Source: Nelumbo lutea (lineage: Eukaryota > Streptophyta > Magnoliopsida > Proteales > Nelumbonaceae). From it: a stretch of DNA of 64,000 bases. Every line of letters begins with the position of its first letter. Position 1 is the first letter of the stretch. The notes under the pieces were generated by a model. The model saw only the letters and a program-made list of their open reading frames with translations. It made no database searches and was not told the DNA's origin. The stretch lies in contig JAKGHH010000002.1 of the NCBI GenBank assembly GCA_022828595.1, forward strand, positions 81,006,383 through 81,070,382. Reading direction: 5' to 3'. Positions 48,196 through 58,066 of this stretch are shown piece by piece. A program made the translations under genes and the position numbers.

Positions 48196-49806
48196 TGATG
48201 AACTTACAATTTATCTATATTTTATGAGGTTTTTGCATGAAATTTTATAATGGTTTAATTAAATTTTTGCCGTATTTTAGCTTGATTGCAAGAAAGATTT
48301 CAGGGGGAGCCAAATCAACAAAAAGAAGGCAAAAGCAAGAAAAGAAAACCCAAAATTTTATCAAGTTCAGCCCGGCCCAGCCATGAGAGCAAGAGAATTT
48401 CATTCGGCCCAAGAAGAGCAAGTGAAACTCTTTGGAAAATCCAAGGGAAGAAGCCTAGCTATGAGGAGAATTCGGCCCAGCAAGGAAGGCCCATTTTTAG
48501 CCCAAATAACAGCCTAGAGTGTAGCCCACATGAGCTCAAAAGCAAGCTAAGTTGTAGCCCAAATAGCAGCCCAAAGGGAGCTAGGGGCGGCAACTTCTAG
48601 GAGTTTCTTGAAGAGAAGGAGGGAGCACTCTAGAAGGTTCATGAGGGGTGTAATACACCCCATTCTAGAGGCTTCAAGAAGGGGCAAGAGCCCCCTTGAA
48701 AAACTATATAAGGAGGCCTCTAGGAGGGGAGAAAGTTGTTCAATTGCTTGAGAGAAAGGCTCTCCCACTCTTAGAGGTTCAGCCACCTTGAGAGAAGAGA
48801 AGAGAAGAAGGCTAGGCGCAAGGAAGAAGAAGAAGAAGGGCTGAAGGAAGTTCAAGACAAGCAAGCTAGAAGAAGAAGGTGAGTTCGAATTGAGGGATTG
48901 TGATTCAAAGATTTTTTGTAATAAATCATTTGTAGTTTCATTCTCTTTTGATTTGAATTCAGTTTCTTAGTTATATGTTCTTTCTTCTTTCTCCTTGTTT
49001 CCATTCTTCCTTGATGTATTTCAGCTTGTAAAATTTCAGTTCAGCAATCTAATTCTTTTTTATTCATTCAAATGATCATGCATTGTACTTGAAGTTTCTT
49101 GAATAAGGGTGTGATTGCAGATCAATTCGGCCAACTAACCTTCAAAACTCAGATCTGAATTCTCAGATCTGAGATTGCAAGATCTGAATTGCTTGAAAGA
49201 GAATTCAGATCTGCAAATTTCAGATTGGGCGAATTAATCTACAGCTTGGAATTCCTAGAGTGCTTGAGAGAGACTCTAGGAATTCAGATCTACTATTCAA
49301 GAACTGAATTGAGTGCAAGGTTAGAGATAACTTGCACAATTCAGTTGGTGATCAATTCAGATTTGAATTGATGCCTTAGAAGTGTTTGAAGAAATGCATG
49401 CATGGGGATTAGATTCTTGCTAGAGATAGAAGAACCGTCACTCATGCATAGGATGAACATGCGCTTGAGAGAGGCTGTTCATGACCTTGGGGTTTCATCA
49501 AACCAAGGCTCAATCATGATTCATTCGAATGATCCAAATTGATAGATTGCTGAATTCTGAGATTGACATTTACTGCTTACTCTTCTAACCTGAATTGAAG
49601 GCAATTGGACCAATGATTTAGATAGATTTTAATTTAGGATTTCTTAGCTTTCATTAGAGTTTTGATTTATTTGTTGATCAGATAAGAAATGTTCAATTTA
49701 GTATTGGTAATTGTTTCCAAAATCCTCGTGGGAACGATACTTCACTCACTACTTTATTACTTGAACGGCTAGTGCACTTGCTAGTGTCACAATGAGCCAC
49801 ACATCA
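48196..49806 (+). repeat. X: gypsy-type solo LTR (1611 bp)
   Basis: It begins TGATGAACTTACAATTTATC and ends GAGCCACACATCA, flanked by perfect TTTAT duplications inside R4. TATATAAGG is at 48705-48713. The end block (GTGGGAACGATAC then CACTTGCTAG, near 49730-49790) is shared with R1 and R2, so it is a related family. A dense cluster of AGATCTGAATT words lies at 49150-49300. No coding capacity. Confidence 0.88.
49180..49212. other. Hairpin in X
   Basis: AGATCTGAATT (49180-49190) and AATTCAGATCT (49202-49212) are perfect 11-bp inverted arms around an 11-base loop. They lie in a cluster of the same word in both orientations. Confidence 0.6.
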
Positions 49807-49811
49807 TTTAT
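49807..49811. repeat. X target-site duplication, right
   Basis: TTTAT, identical to 48191-48195. Confidence 0.88.
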
Positions 49812-50330
49812 CTTGCAAGAATAGAAAGTCCTAGTCTAATCCTACTCTTATCTCTTTATCTTTCTAAGATTACATCAATAATTTAGATCTAGAAGGACTC
49901 TTCTCAGTTTCTTGATCTTGGATTCGTATTAGACCTCCTCTGTGAATTGGGCTGCTATCAGGCTTTTCTGCAAGTTGGTCTTTAGCTGTGGATTGGGCCT
50001 TCTTGCGAATTTTCCCTGAATTCGGGCCCAGATTTGACTTTGATTCAAGCCAAATTTTTGAAATCCCAAGGCACAAAAGTTGTGGATTTTTCTCTTATCT
50101 TTCCAATGGGTCTTGAATCAGACCAATCGGATTCGGGTACGCGAGTTAAGCCCAAATTACTGAACGATGTCGAAATTGTGAAAAATCATCCGATTTGCCT
50201 TTCTTTGCTTCTGATGCCTTCTTTCATGCCCTGAACCGAAATACAACAAATATGAGTCCAATTAAGTACTAATTTAGTATGAAAGACAAAATATTTGGGG
50301 ATAAAAATATGATAAATTCTACTCTCATCA

Positions 50331-50571
50331 AAGGTAGCAGACTCTGAATCTCTCCTTTGACCCTTGAACTTCTCGAGCTAGGCCTTCTTTCTTACCTGAC
50401 TGAATTGCAAATCTGCAAAAAATAAGATAAAGATTAAACAGAAAGAAAAGAAATTGTAAAAGTAAATAATGAAACTGGAATTGAAAGAACAAAAATTAAA
50501 ACTAAAATAAAGTAAAAGTGGTTGGGATCCGATTCCAGAGGTGGCAGTAGCAGTGTAGGCGAACTGCAAGT
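50331..50571 (-). repeat. Y: gypsy-type LTR, part beyond the E5 insertion
   Basis: On the minus strand this continues Y (59495-60260) across E5. GCAGTTCGCC...CTGCTACTGCCACC parallels the Y' stretch near 62527-62545 (CTGCAGCTACCGCCACCGGATC). It is cut at 50331 by the R4 boundary. Confidence 0.65.
50567..50571. repeat. E5 target-site duplication, left
   Basis: CAAGT, repeated at 59495-59499. Confidence 0.93.
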
Positions 50572-52529
50572 TGTTAGACAGTTTTGTATGCCCTTAGCTT
50601 CAATCAAAATTGATGTACTTTATGAGTTTATTGTAAATGAATAAAAGTGCATATTTGATTCATGTTCCCTTGGTATGTTTCTGTGTAATACCCTTAAACT
50701 GGACACTTATTGAGACTTGTGTTAGTTTAGAATGTTCACAGCCAGTGGGTCGGTCTGGGGAGACCTATCCTGACAAGGCTGACACTGTGGTGCCACCAAG
50801 TCGGTTGGGGTATCTTGTCTCCGCTACCGGGGTGAGACCCTAGGCACATACAGTGTGGGATTAATTGAATCTTTGAACTGGACTAGATTTCCAGTATTGC
50901 CGTGGACCTTGGAGATTGATGGGCAAAACTGGAAAGTTACACCCGACCCCTAGACTCGATTATGATACTGCACTAGGTGTCGGATTGGGCTGTCTTTGAT
51001 GTACCAGTCAGTGAGATCCTTAGCGGGGGTCAAAACCTGGGTATGTTGGGACAATCCGAGAATTCATTTGAGTGGGTGATCATAGTGACAGGATCAGCCC
51101 CTTTGTCGGACAAAGGTAATGATCGGGGATGCACTCTCACTGTTGGAAACCAAGACTGCCGGTAGCCGATTTCAACAGTTGAGATTTGTTTTGCAAAGTA
51201 TATTTTATATGAGATATAAAAGTATATAAATTATGGTTTCTAAAATGTTTGCAAAAGGTTTTAATTCCCGGGATCCATATAAGTGGAGAGTGCAACACTG
51301 TTCCTTGCAGCCGAGGGAGAGGTCCTCTCTTGTCGGACAGTGTATGATCATTAAGGGCTGAGAGGTTAAGTGTAAGACCATTGAGGATAATACCTGATGG
51401 GCTAATCTTGCATCTGCCCATAGTCCCTGGGTGTTACAAGATGGCTTGGCCCAGGGACCACTTAGGGTAAGTATTGGGCCCATAGAGACCATTCGATGGG
51501 TTTCAAGGGGTGTACTGTCTTTAATAGTGTATTCGACCAGGCCTTGTAACAAAGGCTGGGCCGAACCCATGTGGCTGATGTGTAGATCAATGATTGGATC
51601 CCACGCCATACAAGGAAGCCCAACTGGGCAGAAGTTAGGAAGGTTAAGTGAGCACATAAGCTTGATGGGCCTAAATCCCATTTCGAACTGGGGCTATTTA
51701 TTTAGTTAATTAAAGGGGCAAATTATGAGATGGATTAGCAGATAGGATAGGGTCTTAATCCTATCCACTCAGAGAGTCCAGATTTGAATGTGATTCAGAT
51801 CTAGAAACCTACTAATGGGATTAGGATAAAGCTTATCTAATCTGCAGATAAGATAAGGGTTTATCCTTATCACTAGAAGAGAAGGCTGATCCAAATATGA
51901 TTTGGATAAGCACCTCCTAATGGGATTAGGAGCTGATCTTTTATTTTAACAAAAAGAAGGAAGGGGCGGCAGCCTAGAGAAGAAGAGAGACAATGAGATA
52001 CTTCAAATCCTCTTTTAGTGCTGAAATGAAGAAGAGAGAATTCTGCACCCTGCGAATACTCTCTTGTCACCTCCCTGCTCTTGTCGCCCAGTTTGCCAGT
52101 TCGATCTCCAGTTGTGGGAGAAGTCAAGATTGGATCTTGACATCAGTTCTTTGAGAAAGGATTTAAAAGGAAGCTGTGCTCACGTACCATTCTACTGATT
52201 CTTGCGAAGGACAGAGTTCTTGGGGAAGAACACTACTGATTCTGCTCCATCCTGCACTGCGCCATCTTCAGTGGGAGCAGTCTTTGGATCATTCCTTGGG
52301 CGTGAACACCTTCGTTGGGAGATATTACTTCTCCGTATTAGGTATTATTCTCTCCCATTCCTTTTAGTTCAGATCTGGTTCAGATTAAGGTTCAAGATTT
52401 ATCCTTGAAAATATGATTTTCTAAATAGGGAATGTGATTCACAGTTGAAGGGAGAGGAAAATTTTTTGAAATTTTCCCCTTATTCCGCAATCTTTGGGCG
52501 TCCATGGGATGGATCTCTCATCCCCTTCA
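50572..52529 (+). repeat. E5 5' LTR (1958 bp)
   Basis: TGTTAGACAG...CATCCCCTTCA. It includes the 17-bp palindrome CCTTTGTCGGACAAAGG (51100-51116) and an AATAAA-like word near 50638. The expected TATA site near 51937-51950 reads TTTTATTTTAAC instead of the TATAAAA seen in E2 and E6. Confidence 0.96.
51100..51116. promoter_or_regulatory. Conserved 17-bp LTR palindrome
   Basis: CCTTTGTC-G-GACAAAGG is a perfect inverted repeat around one base. Near-identical copies lie in the LTRs of E1, E2, E3, E4 and E6, always in the same place upstream of the TATA region. It may be a protein-binding site; function unproven. Confidence 0.45.
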
Positions 52530-52530
52530 G

Positions 52531-52543
52531 TGGTATCAGAGCC
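52531..52543 (+). other. E5 primer binding site (initiator Met tRNA)
   Basis: TGGTATCAGAGCC, one base after the 5' LTR. Confidence 0.97.
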
Positions 52544-54282
52544 CAGGTTCAAATCTTGAACCATTCTGTTTCAGATCTGAACCTGCACAATTAGGGAGAA
52601 GGTGTTCTACCCAATTTGCGCAGATTTGGTTTTTGGGAAATTTGTTCTCAAAACAGATGGGCAAATAATCTAAAATTAATTTTAAATAAATCTGATTATT
52701 ATTTAGAATTGTTCTTTATAATTTTCTTGATTTATGGGCTGTTCGTACAAGAGGAGATCGAATTCTTGGTTTGCGCAGGGAACCTGCGATTTTGCAGTTC
52801 TTGATTTATTTTGGGTCTGTAAATATTTTTTTTTTATTTTCTAGACTCAATGTATAGGTATTCGATCTGATGTAATTATTAATAGAAAAAGGATTTCTAT
52901 TTATTTTCATTTTGGATCGAAGTTGGCGGCGCAGAAAAGGAGATTTCGCAGAGAAGGAGATTTCGCAGATGAGAGAAATGCTATCTGCAATTTGTAGTTT
53001 GTGAAACTGCATTCTGTGATCTAACCTCTGTTTTGCAGGAAGGATTGTGCGAATAGCCCTGTTTGACTGATTCTTGTTTTCCTTTTATCAGTTTTTAATT
53101 TCAGATTATTTTCTTGAATTAAGGATTTAATTAAAAATCAAAGCCTAGACCCATTCGAACCAAGACTGGTTCAAAACTGTTTGGACCGATTCTAAGGTTT
53201 AATCAAGGCTGAAAGTCAGCCCTAATTTCTCACTAATGGGCCTAAGGATTGATATCTAATTAAATGGTTAATTTGGCCAACCTATAAAGGCCCAGTTTTA
53301 AATAGTTAAAACCGCAAAAGCCCATTTTAAAGGATAAAGCTATATGGGCCGAACTGGGTAACCCTAATTCAGCCCATATACCTAGATAATATTAACGGTT
53401 AATATTATGGAATTTTAACGGGCTTCCAACGGGCCTTACAGATAATTAATTGATTGAATCAATCTATCCCTGCATGTGATGTATGGGTGTGTGATGTGCT
53501 GCGTACATGGGCCATAAGTACTTGGCCCATGCTCATTCGACAGTGGCTCTTGCGCACACCATGGCTGAATGCACATCATTGCCATGGTGTCCCTTTTGGT
53601 CATCGGATGACTTCCCTCAGTGGTGGGCCCTACACCTCATCAAGAGGTTACGTGCAGAACCCTAGCCGATTCAAGGCCCACCGAAATCTGGCTTTATGAA
53701 AGTTAGTGGGAGCCACTTTGGTTTGACCTAAATCAAACTAGGGCATAATTTTTGTTCCCTCTAGCTAATATGAGTGCATGTGATAGGGAGATTCATATGA
53801 TGAACTCTCTAAAGGCCTTCCATCATTAGCATGAGGATGGGTCCTTCAGTAATGAGGAAACGCAACAGAAAATGGGCTATCCATTTGCTGTTGGGCTTGT
53901 CTGAGTGTTTCATAAGATGATAGGGGCGTCATAGACCGATGTGGGAGGGGCTTCACCAGAAAATGGGAACTCTCTCACGGTACCTTGGCGTTCACGAATA
54001 TGATGGGTAAGCACTCACTGGACAGAAAGGTTTACCTGATATGATGAGTGGATGTGATCCTTCACAGAAAGATGGTGGGGTTATGCAACTGAAACAGTTG
54101 GCTCCATGCACCCTATGTGATTTCCCACATTTCCAGAGACAACCCGTAGTCTCTGTAACTGAGAAAGGAGGGAAATCTCAGAGACGAATAAATGGAAATG
54201 GATCATAGATTAAAATCCATGTCTATGAAATGAACATGAACCAAATTAGGTTGTGGACTGATGTTTGCTCTTTTATCAGAAA
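52544..54282 (+). other. E5 leader (~1.74 kb)
   Basis: Long non-coding leader collinear with E1, E2 and E6. The only notable frame is the small ORF at 53454-53699. Packaging and dimerisation signals would be expected here, but I cannot place them. Confidence 0.88.
53454..53699 (+). other. E5 leader small ORF, 81 codons
   Basis: It contains CDVLRTWAISTWPMLIRQW. Its ATG lies ~15 codons upstream of the MCDV start used in the other copies, because that Met is Val here. It ends FKAHRNLAL. Unknown protein. Confidence 0.4.
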
Positions 54283-54978
54283 ATGGCAAACGGATCTTTT
54301 GCAAAACTGCTTGATGACAACAAGTTGAAGGGCCCAAACTATGCTGACTGGTACAGGAACCTTATGCTGGTCCTAGCTTCTAAAAAGCTGGACAAAGTGG
54401 CAAAGAATCCTGCCCCGAAGCATCCGGGTGATAGGGCTTCTGAGGCCCGAAGGAGAGACTATCAAGAATGGGAGGAGAAAAACTCCCTTGCCCGGTGTTA
54501 CATCATTGCTTCCTTGGACAACCCGATACAGAGGCAGTTCGATCAGATCGAACTTGCCAAAGACATATTGGACAGTCTCAGGACAATGTATGAAGAGCAG
54601 AATCGTTCTACTCGACAAAAGGTCTTGAAACAGTTCATGACCGCACAGATGTCCAAGGGTCAACAAGTTCATGACCATTGTCTTCGAATGATGGGATACA
54701 CCAACGAACTGGAGGCTCTTGGATCTGGGCTGGACCTTGCAACCCACATAGATGCTATCCTTAACTCTTTGCCTCCTTCCTTTAATCCGTTAATCATGAA
54801 CTATAACATGAACAAGCTGAATGTCAGCTTACAAGAGCTCAGCAATATGTTACAAAGAGCTGAAGAACTGATTAGAAAGGATGAGCCTATAGCCATGCTT
54901 GCTGAAGCTGGCAAGACAGGCAAGAGAAAGAGGAAGGCAAAGAAGCCTCAGAAGAAAGCCGCTAAGAGCAAGAAGTAG
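54283..54978 (+). CDS. gag: E5 Gag, ended by an amber codon before the zinc knuckle
   Basis: Copia-type Gag (capsid) of 231 residues from MANGSFAKLLDDNKLKG. The ATG at 54283 is chosen because all copies share MANG and its upstream in-frame ATG (54265) has no support. The middle has the copia Gag features: TRQKVLKQFMT, HDHCLRMMGY, ILNSLPPSFN. A Lys-rich stretch (KTGKRKRKAKKPQKK) follows. TAG at 54976-54978 replaces the CAG found in E1, E2 and E6. The same frame continues at once into the knuckle [14 protein letters not shown] (55003-55044), so a readthrough product would restore the full gag-pol. Without readthrough, Gag lacks its nucleic-acid-binding knuckle. Confidence 0.9.
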   Translation: MANGSFAKLLDDNKLKGPNYADWYRNLMLVLASKKLDKVAKNPAPKHPGDRASEARRRDYQEWEEKNSLARCYIIASLDNPIQRQFDQIELAKDILDSLRTMYEEQNRSTRQKVLKQFMTAQMSKGQQVHDHCLRMMGYTNELEALGSGLDLATHIDAILNSLPPSFNPLIMNYNMNKLNVSLQELSNMLQRAEELIRKDEPIAMLAEAGKTGKRKRKAKKPQKKAAKSKK

Positions 54979-57762
54979 AAGAAAGACAAAGCATCGGATG
55001 CTTGTCACTTCTGCAAGAAGACCGGCCACTGGAAAAGGAACTGTCCTGCCTACCTGGAATCCAAGAAAGGTAACTTCGAAACTTGTGTTATAGAAACTAA
55101 TTTGTTGGTAGCTTCTGCATCCTGGTGTATTAACTCCGGGGCTTCAACTCATGCTTGTAACTCACTACAAGGGTTCAAGGTAAGCAAAAGGCTGAGTGAA
55201 GGGGAAGTCACACTCTTCTTGGGGACTACTGCAACTGTTGCAGCCGCGGCCATAGGAACCGTGGAATTAATTTTTAGAGAAGGAACAATTGTACTAAAAG
55301 ACTGTCTTTATGTGCAAAATTTAAGGAGAAATTTGATTTCTGTCTCAAAACTGTGTGCAGATGGTTATTCTGTCTTCTTTAGTAATACGATTACTATTAA
55401 AAGAAACAACAGATTCATCGCATACGGGGAACCAGAGAACGGTCTCTATGTTCTACATCCTTCTCTAGAAACTAACATAACCAAAACTACGTCAGCTGAA
55501 ATCCCTAAGAAGAGAGCCCATGATACAGTTAATCCCACGTGTCTATGGCATTATCGACTTGGCCACATCGGTGTTGACCGAATCACAAGGTTGGTAAAGG
55601 ATGGTCCTTTGGATTTTCTAACTGTAGAAGATCTTCCCACTTGTGAGCCTTGCCTACAAGACAAGATGACGAAACGGCCATTTAACGGTAAGCCTGAAAG
55701 ATGTACGGGCACACTTGACCTAATACATACTGATGTATGTAGTCCCCTGAGTGTTAGGGCACGAAATCAACACGTGTATTTCATCACCTTCACAGATGAT
55801 TTTTCACGATACGGTTACGTGTACCTAATGAGACACAAATCTGAATCCTTTGAAAAGTTCAAAGAGTTTAGACAAGAGGTCGACAAACAGTTAGGGAGAG
55901 AAATTAAGGCCCTTCGATCAGATCGAGGTGGCGAGTATCTCTCTGACAAATTCAGTGACTACTTAAAGGACAATGGGATAGTATCACAATTAGCTCCTCC
56001 TGCTACATCACAACTTAACGGTGTTTCGGAGAGGAGGAATAGGACCTTATTGGATATGGTCTGGTCGCTTCTCATACACTCAGAGTTACCCACATCCTTT
56101 TGGGGTTACGCATTAGAGACTGTGATTTATGTGCTGAATCGGGTTCCAACCAAATCGGTTCTGAATACTCCATATGAACTTTGGACCAGAAAGAAACCAA
56201 GTGTCAGACACTTGAAGATTTGGGGTTGTCCAGCATACGTTAAAAGAACGAGTGCAGACAAGTTGGAATCCAAGACCAGCCGTTGCCTATTTGTAGGCTA
56301 CCCGAAAGGCTCTGTAGGTTACCTATTCTATGACCCAAGTGAGCAAAAAGTGTTCTGCAGTCGTAACGCGCAATTCTTGGAAACCGATTATATCCTGGAC
56401 ACCCATCGTCAGGAAGTTGTTCTTGATGAGGAGAGCTCAGGAGCAGTGGGAGATGTCCCACAAGTTCCAGGTAGTGACCAACCTAGAAGATCCACTTGGG
56501 TATTCAGGTCACCAGTCCGTTATGGTTATGACCAGGATAGTTACCTGGTGGAAACTTTGACTAGTGAGGATGATCCCGTGACTTACACGGAAGCTATGTT
56601 GGACATAGATTCCCAGAAGTGGGTGGAGGCCATGAGAGCAGAGATGGACTCAATGGAGACCAATGGAGTCTGGACTCTAGTAGATCCGCCCTCCAGGGTA
56701 AAAGCAATCGGTTGCAAATGGATTTACAAGAGGAAGAAGGGCCCCGATGGTAAGGTTGAGACATTCAAGGCTTGTCTGGTGGCGAAAGGGTACACTCAGA
56801 AAGAGGGCATCGATTATGAGGAAACCTTTTCGCCTGTGGCCATGCTTAAATCCATTAGGATCCTGCTAGCTATAGCAACATACCATGGTTATGAGATTTG
56901 GCAAATGGATGTCAAAACTGCATTCCTGAATGGAGATCTTTCTAAAGATATTTATATGCAGCAGCCGCAAGGCTTCATTGCTACAGGTCAGGAAAACATG
57001 GTATGTAAACTTAATAGATCCATTTATGGACTTAAGCAAGCTTCTAGAAGTTGGAACATCCATTTTGACTCTGCCGTCAAATCGTTTGACTTCGAGCAGA
57101 ATCCGGACGAACCCTGTGTTTACAGGAAGTACAGTGAAGATAAGGTTACCTTCTTGGTTCTGTATGTAGATGACATTCTACTCATTGGGAATGATGTAGG
57201 TATGTTAACTACGGTGAAAGTATGGCTATCACAGCAATTCTCCATGAAAGATCTTGGAGAAGCCTTCTATATATTGGGTCTTCGACTCTATAGAGATAGA
57301 TCGAAGTGGATAATAGGATTATCCCAATCTGCCTACATTGACAAAATAGTCAAGAGATATAGCATTGAAAACTCCAATAAAGGAAATGTTCCTTTCAGGC
57401 ACGGAGTCACTCTCTCCAAGAAGATGTCTCCCAAGACTTTTGAGGAGATTGATGGCATGAAAGACGTTCCCTATGCCTCTGACGTAGGGAGCATCATGTA
57501 TGCCATGCTGTGCACTCATCCTGACATAGCTCAGGCAGTGAGTGTAGTAAGCAGATTTCAGGCCAACCCAGGGCAGGAGCATTGGACTGCTGTGAAAAAT
57601 ATACTTAAGTACCTTCGAAGGAAAAAAGAGTTTTGTCTAGTATTCGACGGTAGCTCACTACAGATCCAAGGGTATATAGATGCCGATTTCCGGTCAGACC
57701 CAAATGATAGAAAGTCTACATCTGGATATGTTTCCATGATAGGATCGTGTGTTGTTTCCTGA
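54979..57762 (+). CDS. pol: E5 Pol: knuckle, protease, integrase, reverse transcriptase, RNase H start
   Basis: 928 open codons in the gag frame. Order: zinc knuckle (55003-55044); protease WCINSGAS, where the catalytic Asp is Asn (codon 55132-55134); integrase with H-x4-H (WHYRLGH, ~55544) and CEPC (55642-55653). Integrase catalytic residues: Asp of HTDVC (55732), Asp of RSDRGGEY (55921) and Glu of SERRNR (56029). Reverse transcriptase follows with MDVKTAF (Asp at 56908) and YVDD (57163-57174), then RNase H start with DADF (57679). The stop is TGA at 57760-57762, at a conserved Trp. The order INT before RT is the Ty1/copia signature. The protease change should block maturation. RT and INT look intact. 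Confidence 0.92.
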   Translation, partial: KKDKASDACHFCKKTGHWKRNCPAYLESKKGNFETCVIETNLLVASASWCINSGASTHACNSLQGFKVSKRLSEGEVTLFLGTTATVAAAAIGTVELIFREGTIVLKDCLYVQNLRRNLISVSKLCADGYSVFFSNTITIKRNNRFIAYGEPENGLYVLHPSLETNITKTTSAEIPKKRAHDTVNPTCLWHYRLGHIGVDRITRLVKDGPLDFLTVEDLPTCEPCLQDKMTKRPFNGKPERCTGTLDLIHTDVCSPLSVRARNQHVYFITFTDDFSRYGYVYLMRHKSESFEKFKEFRQEVDKQLGREIKALRSDRGGEYLSDKFSDYLKDNGIVSQLAPPATSQLNGVSERRNRTLLDMVWSLLIHSELPTSFWGYALETVIYVLNRVPTKSVLNTPYELWTRKKPSVRHLKIWGCPAYVKRTSADKLESKTSRCLFVGYPKGSVGYLFYDPSEQKVFCSRNAQFLETDYILDTHRQEVVLDEESSGAVGDVPQVPGSDQPRRSTWVFRSPVRYGYDQDSYLVETLTSEDDPVTYTEAMLDIDSQKWVEAMRAEMDSMETNGVWTLVDPPSRVKAIGCKWIYKRKKGPDGKVETFKACLVAKGYTQKEGIDYEETFSPVAMLKSIRILLAIATYHGYEIWQMDVKTAFLNGDLSKDIYMQQPQGFIATGQENMVCKLNRSIYGLKQASRSWNIHFDSAVKSFDFEQNPDEPCVYRKYSEDKVTFLVLYVDDILLIGNDVGMLTTVKVWLSQQFSMKDLGEAFYILGLRLYRDRSKWIIGLSQSAYIDKIVKRYSIENSNKGNVPFRHGVTLSKKMSPKTFEEIDGMKDVPYASDVGSIMYAMLCTHPDIAQAVSVVSRFQANPGQEHWTAVKNILKYLRRKKEFCLVFDGSSLQIQGYIDADFRSDPNDRKSTSGYVSMIGSCVVS

Positions 57763-58052
57763 GTGTCAGCAAACAGGGGTCCTAAGTTGCAAATTAATAG
57801 TCCACAACCCAAGCCGAACGCATTGCCGTAAGTGAGGCTGCCTTATAATGAAGGTGTTCATTCATGAATTTGGAATTCAACACATCACCCATTCCATTGT
57901 TGTATGACAACACTGGACCTACGGGAGGATGATAGTAAGAGGTAGCATCATCGGAGAATGTGGTAGACCCATTGACTAAGCCACTGACACAGAAAGTGTT
58001 TATGAAACACGTGGAAAGCATGGGACTCTGGCTAGTACCTGATTGGACCTAA
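57763..58052 (+). pseudogene. E5 RNase H remainder, broken
   Basis: After the TGA, parts of RNase H are found in shifting frames: STT-A-E (Glu of STTEAE is Gln here), AVSEAA, a CDN-like YDN motif near 57905, then VASSENVVDPLTKPLTQKVF and a final PDWT stop at 58050-58052. About 30-45 residues with the last catalytic motif are missing. E1 and E2 have the same stop, odd stretch and gap. Confidence 0.9.
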
Positions 58053-58066
58053 GTGCAAGTGGGAGC
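58053..58066 (+). other. E5 polypurine tract
   Basis: GTGCAAGTGGGAGC, between the pol stop and the 3' LTR. Confidence 0.88.

Larger units (their letters stand above)
48124..50330 (-). repeat. R4: gypsy-type LTR, truncated, interrupted by X
   Basis: On the minus strand it starts TGATGAGAGTAGAATTTATC at 50330. It follows R2 until the TATA/C-tract region near 48131-48170, where it is cut at the E7 boundary. Removing X and one TTTAT restores CTTGAAGTTTATCTTGCAAG, as in R2. Confidence 0.82.

Noticed and set aside
54976..54978. Programmed readthrough as the firm explanation of the amber codon
   Set aside because: Three copies have CAG, the context is not a known readthrough signal, and CAG-to-TAG changes are common in this window. 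Kept only as a hypothesis.
58053..58066. Envelope-like ORF downstream of pol as in SIRE elements
   Set aside because: In E2 and E5 the pol stop is directly followed by the polypurine tract and LTR, leaving no space.
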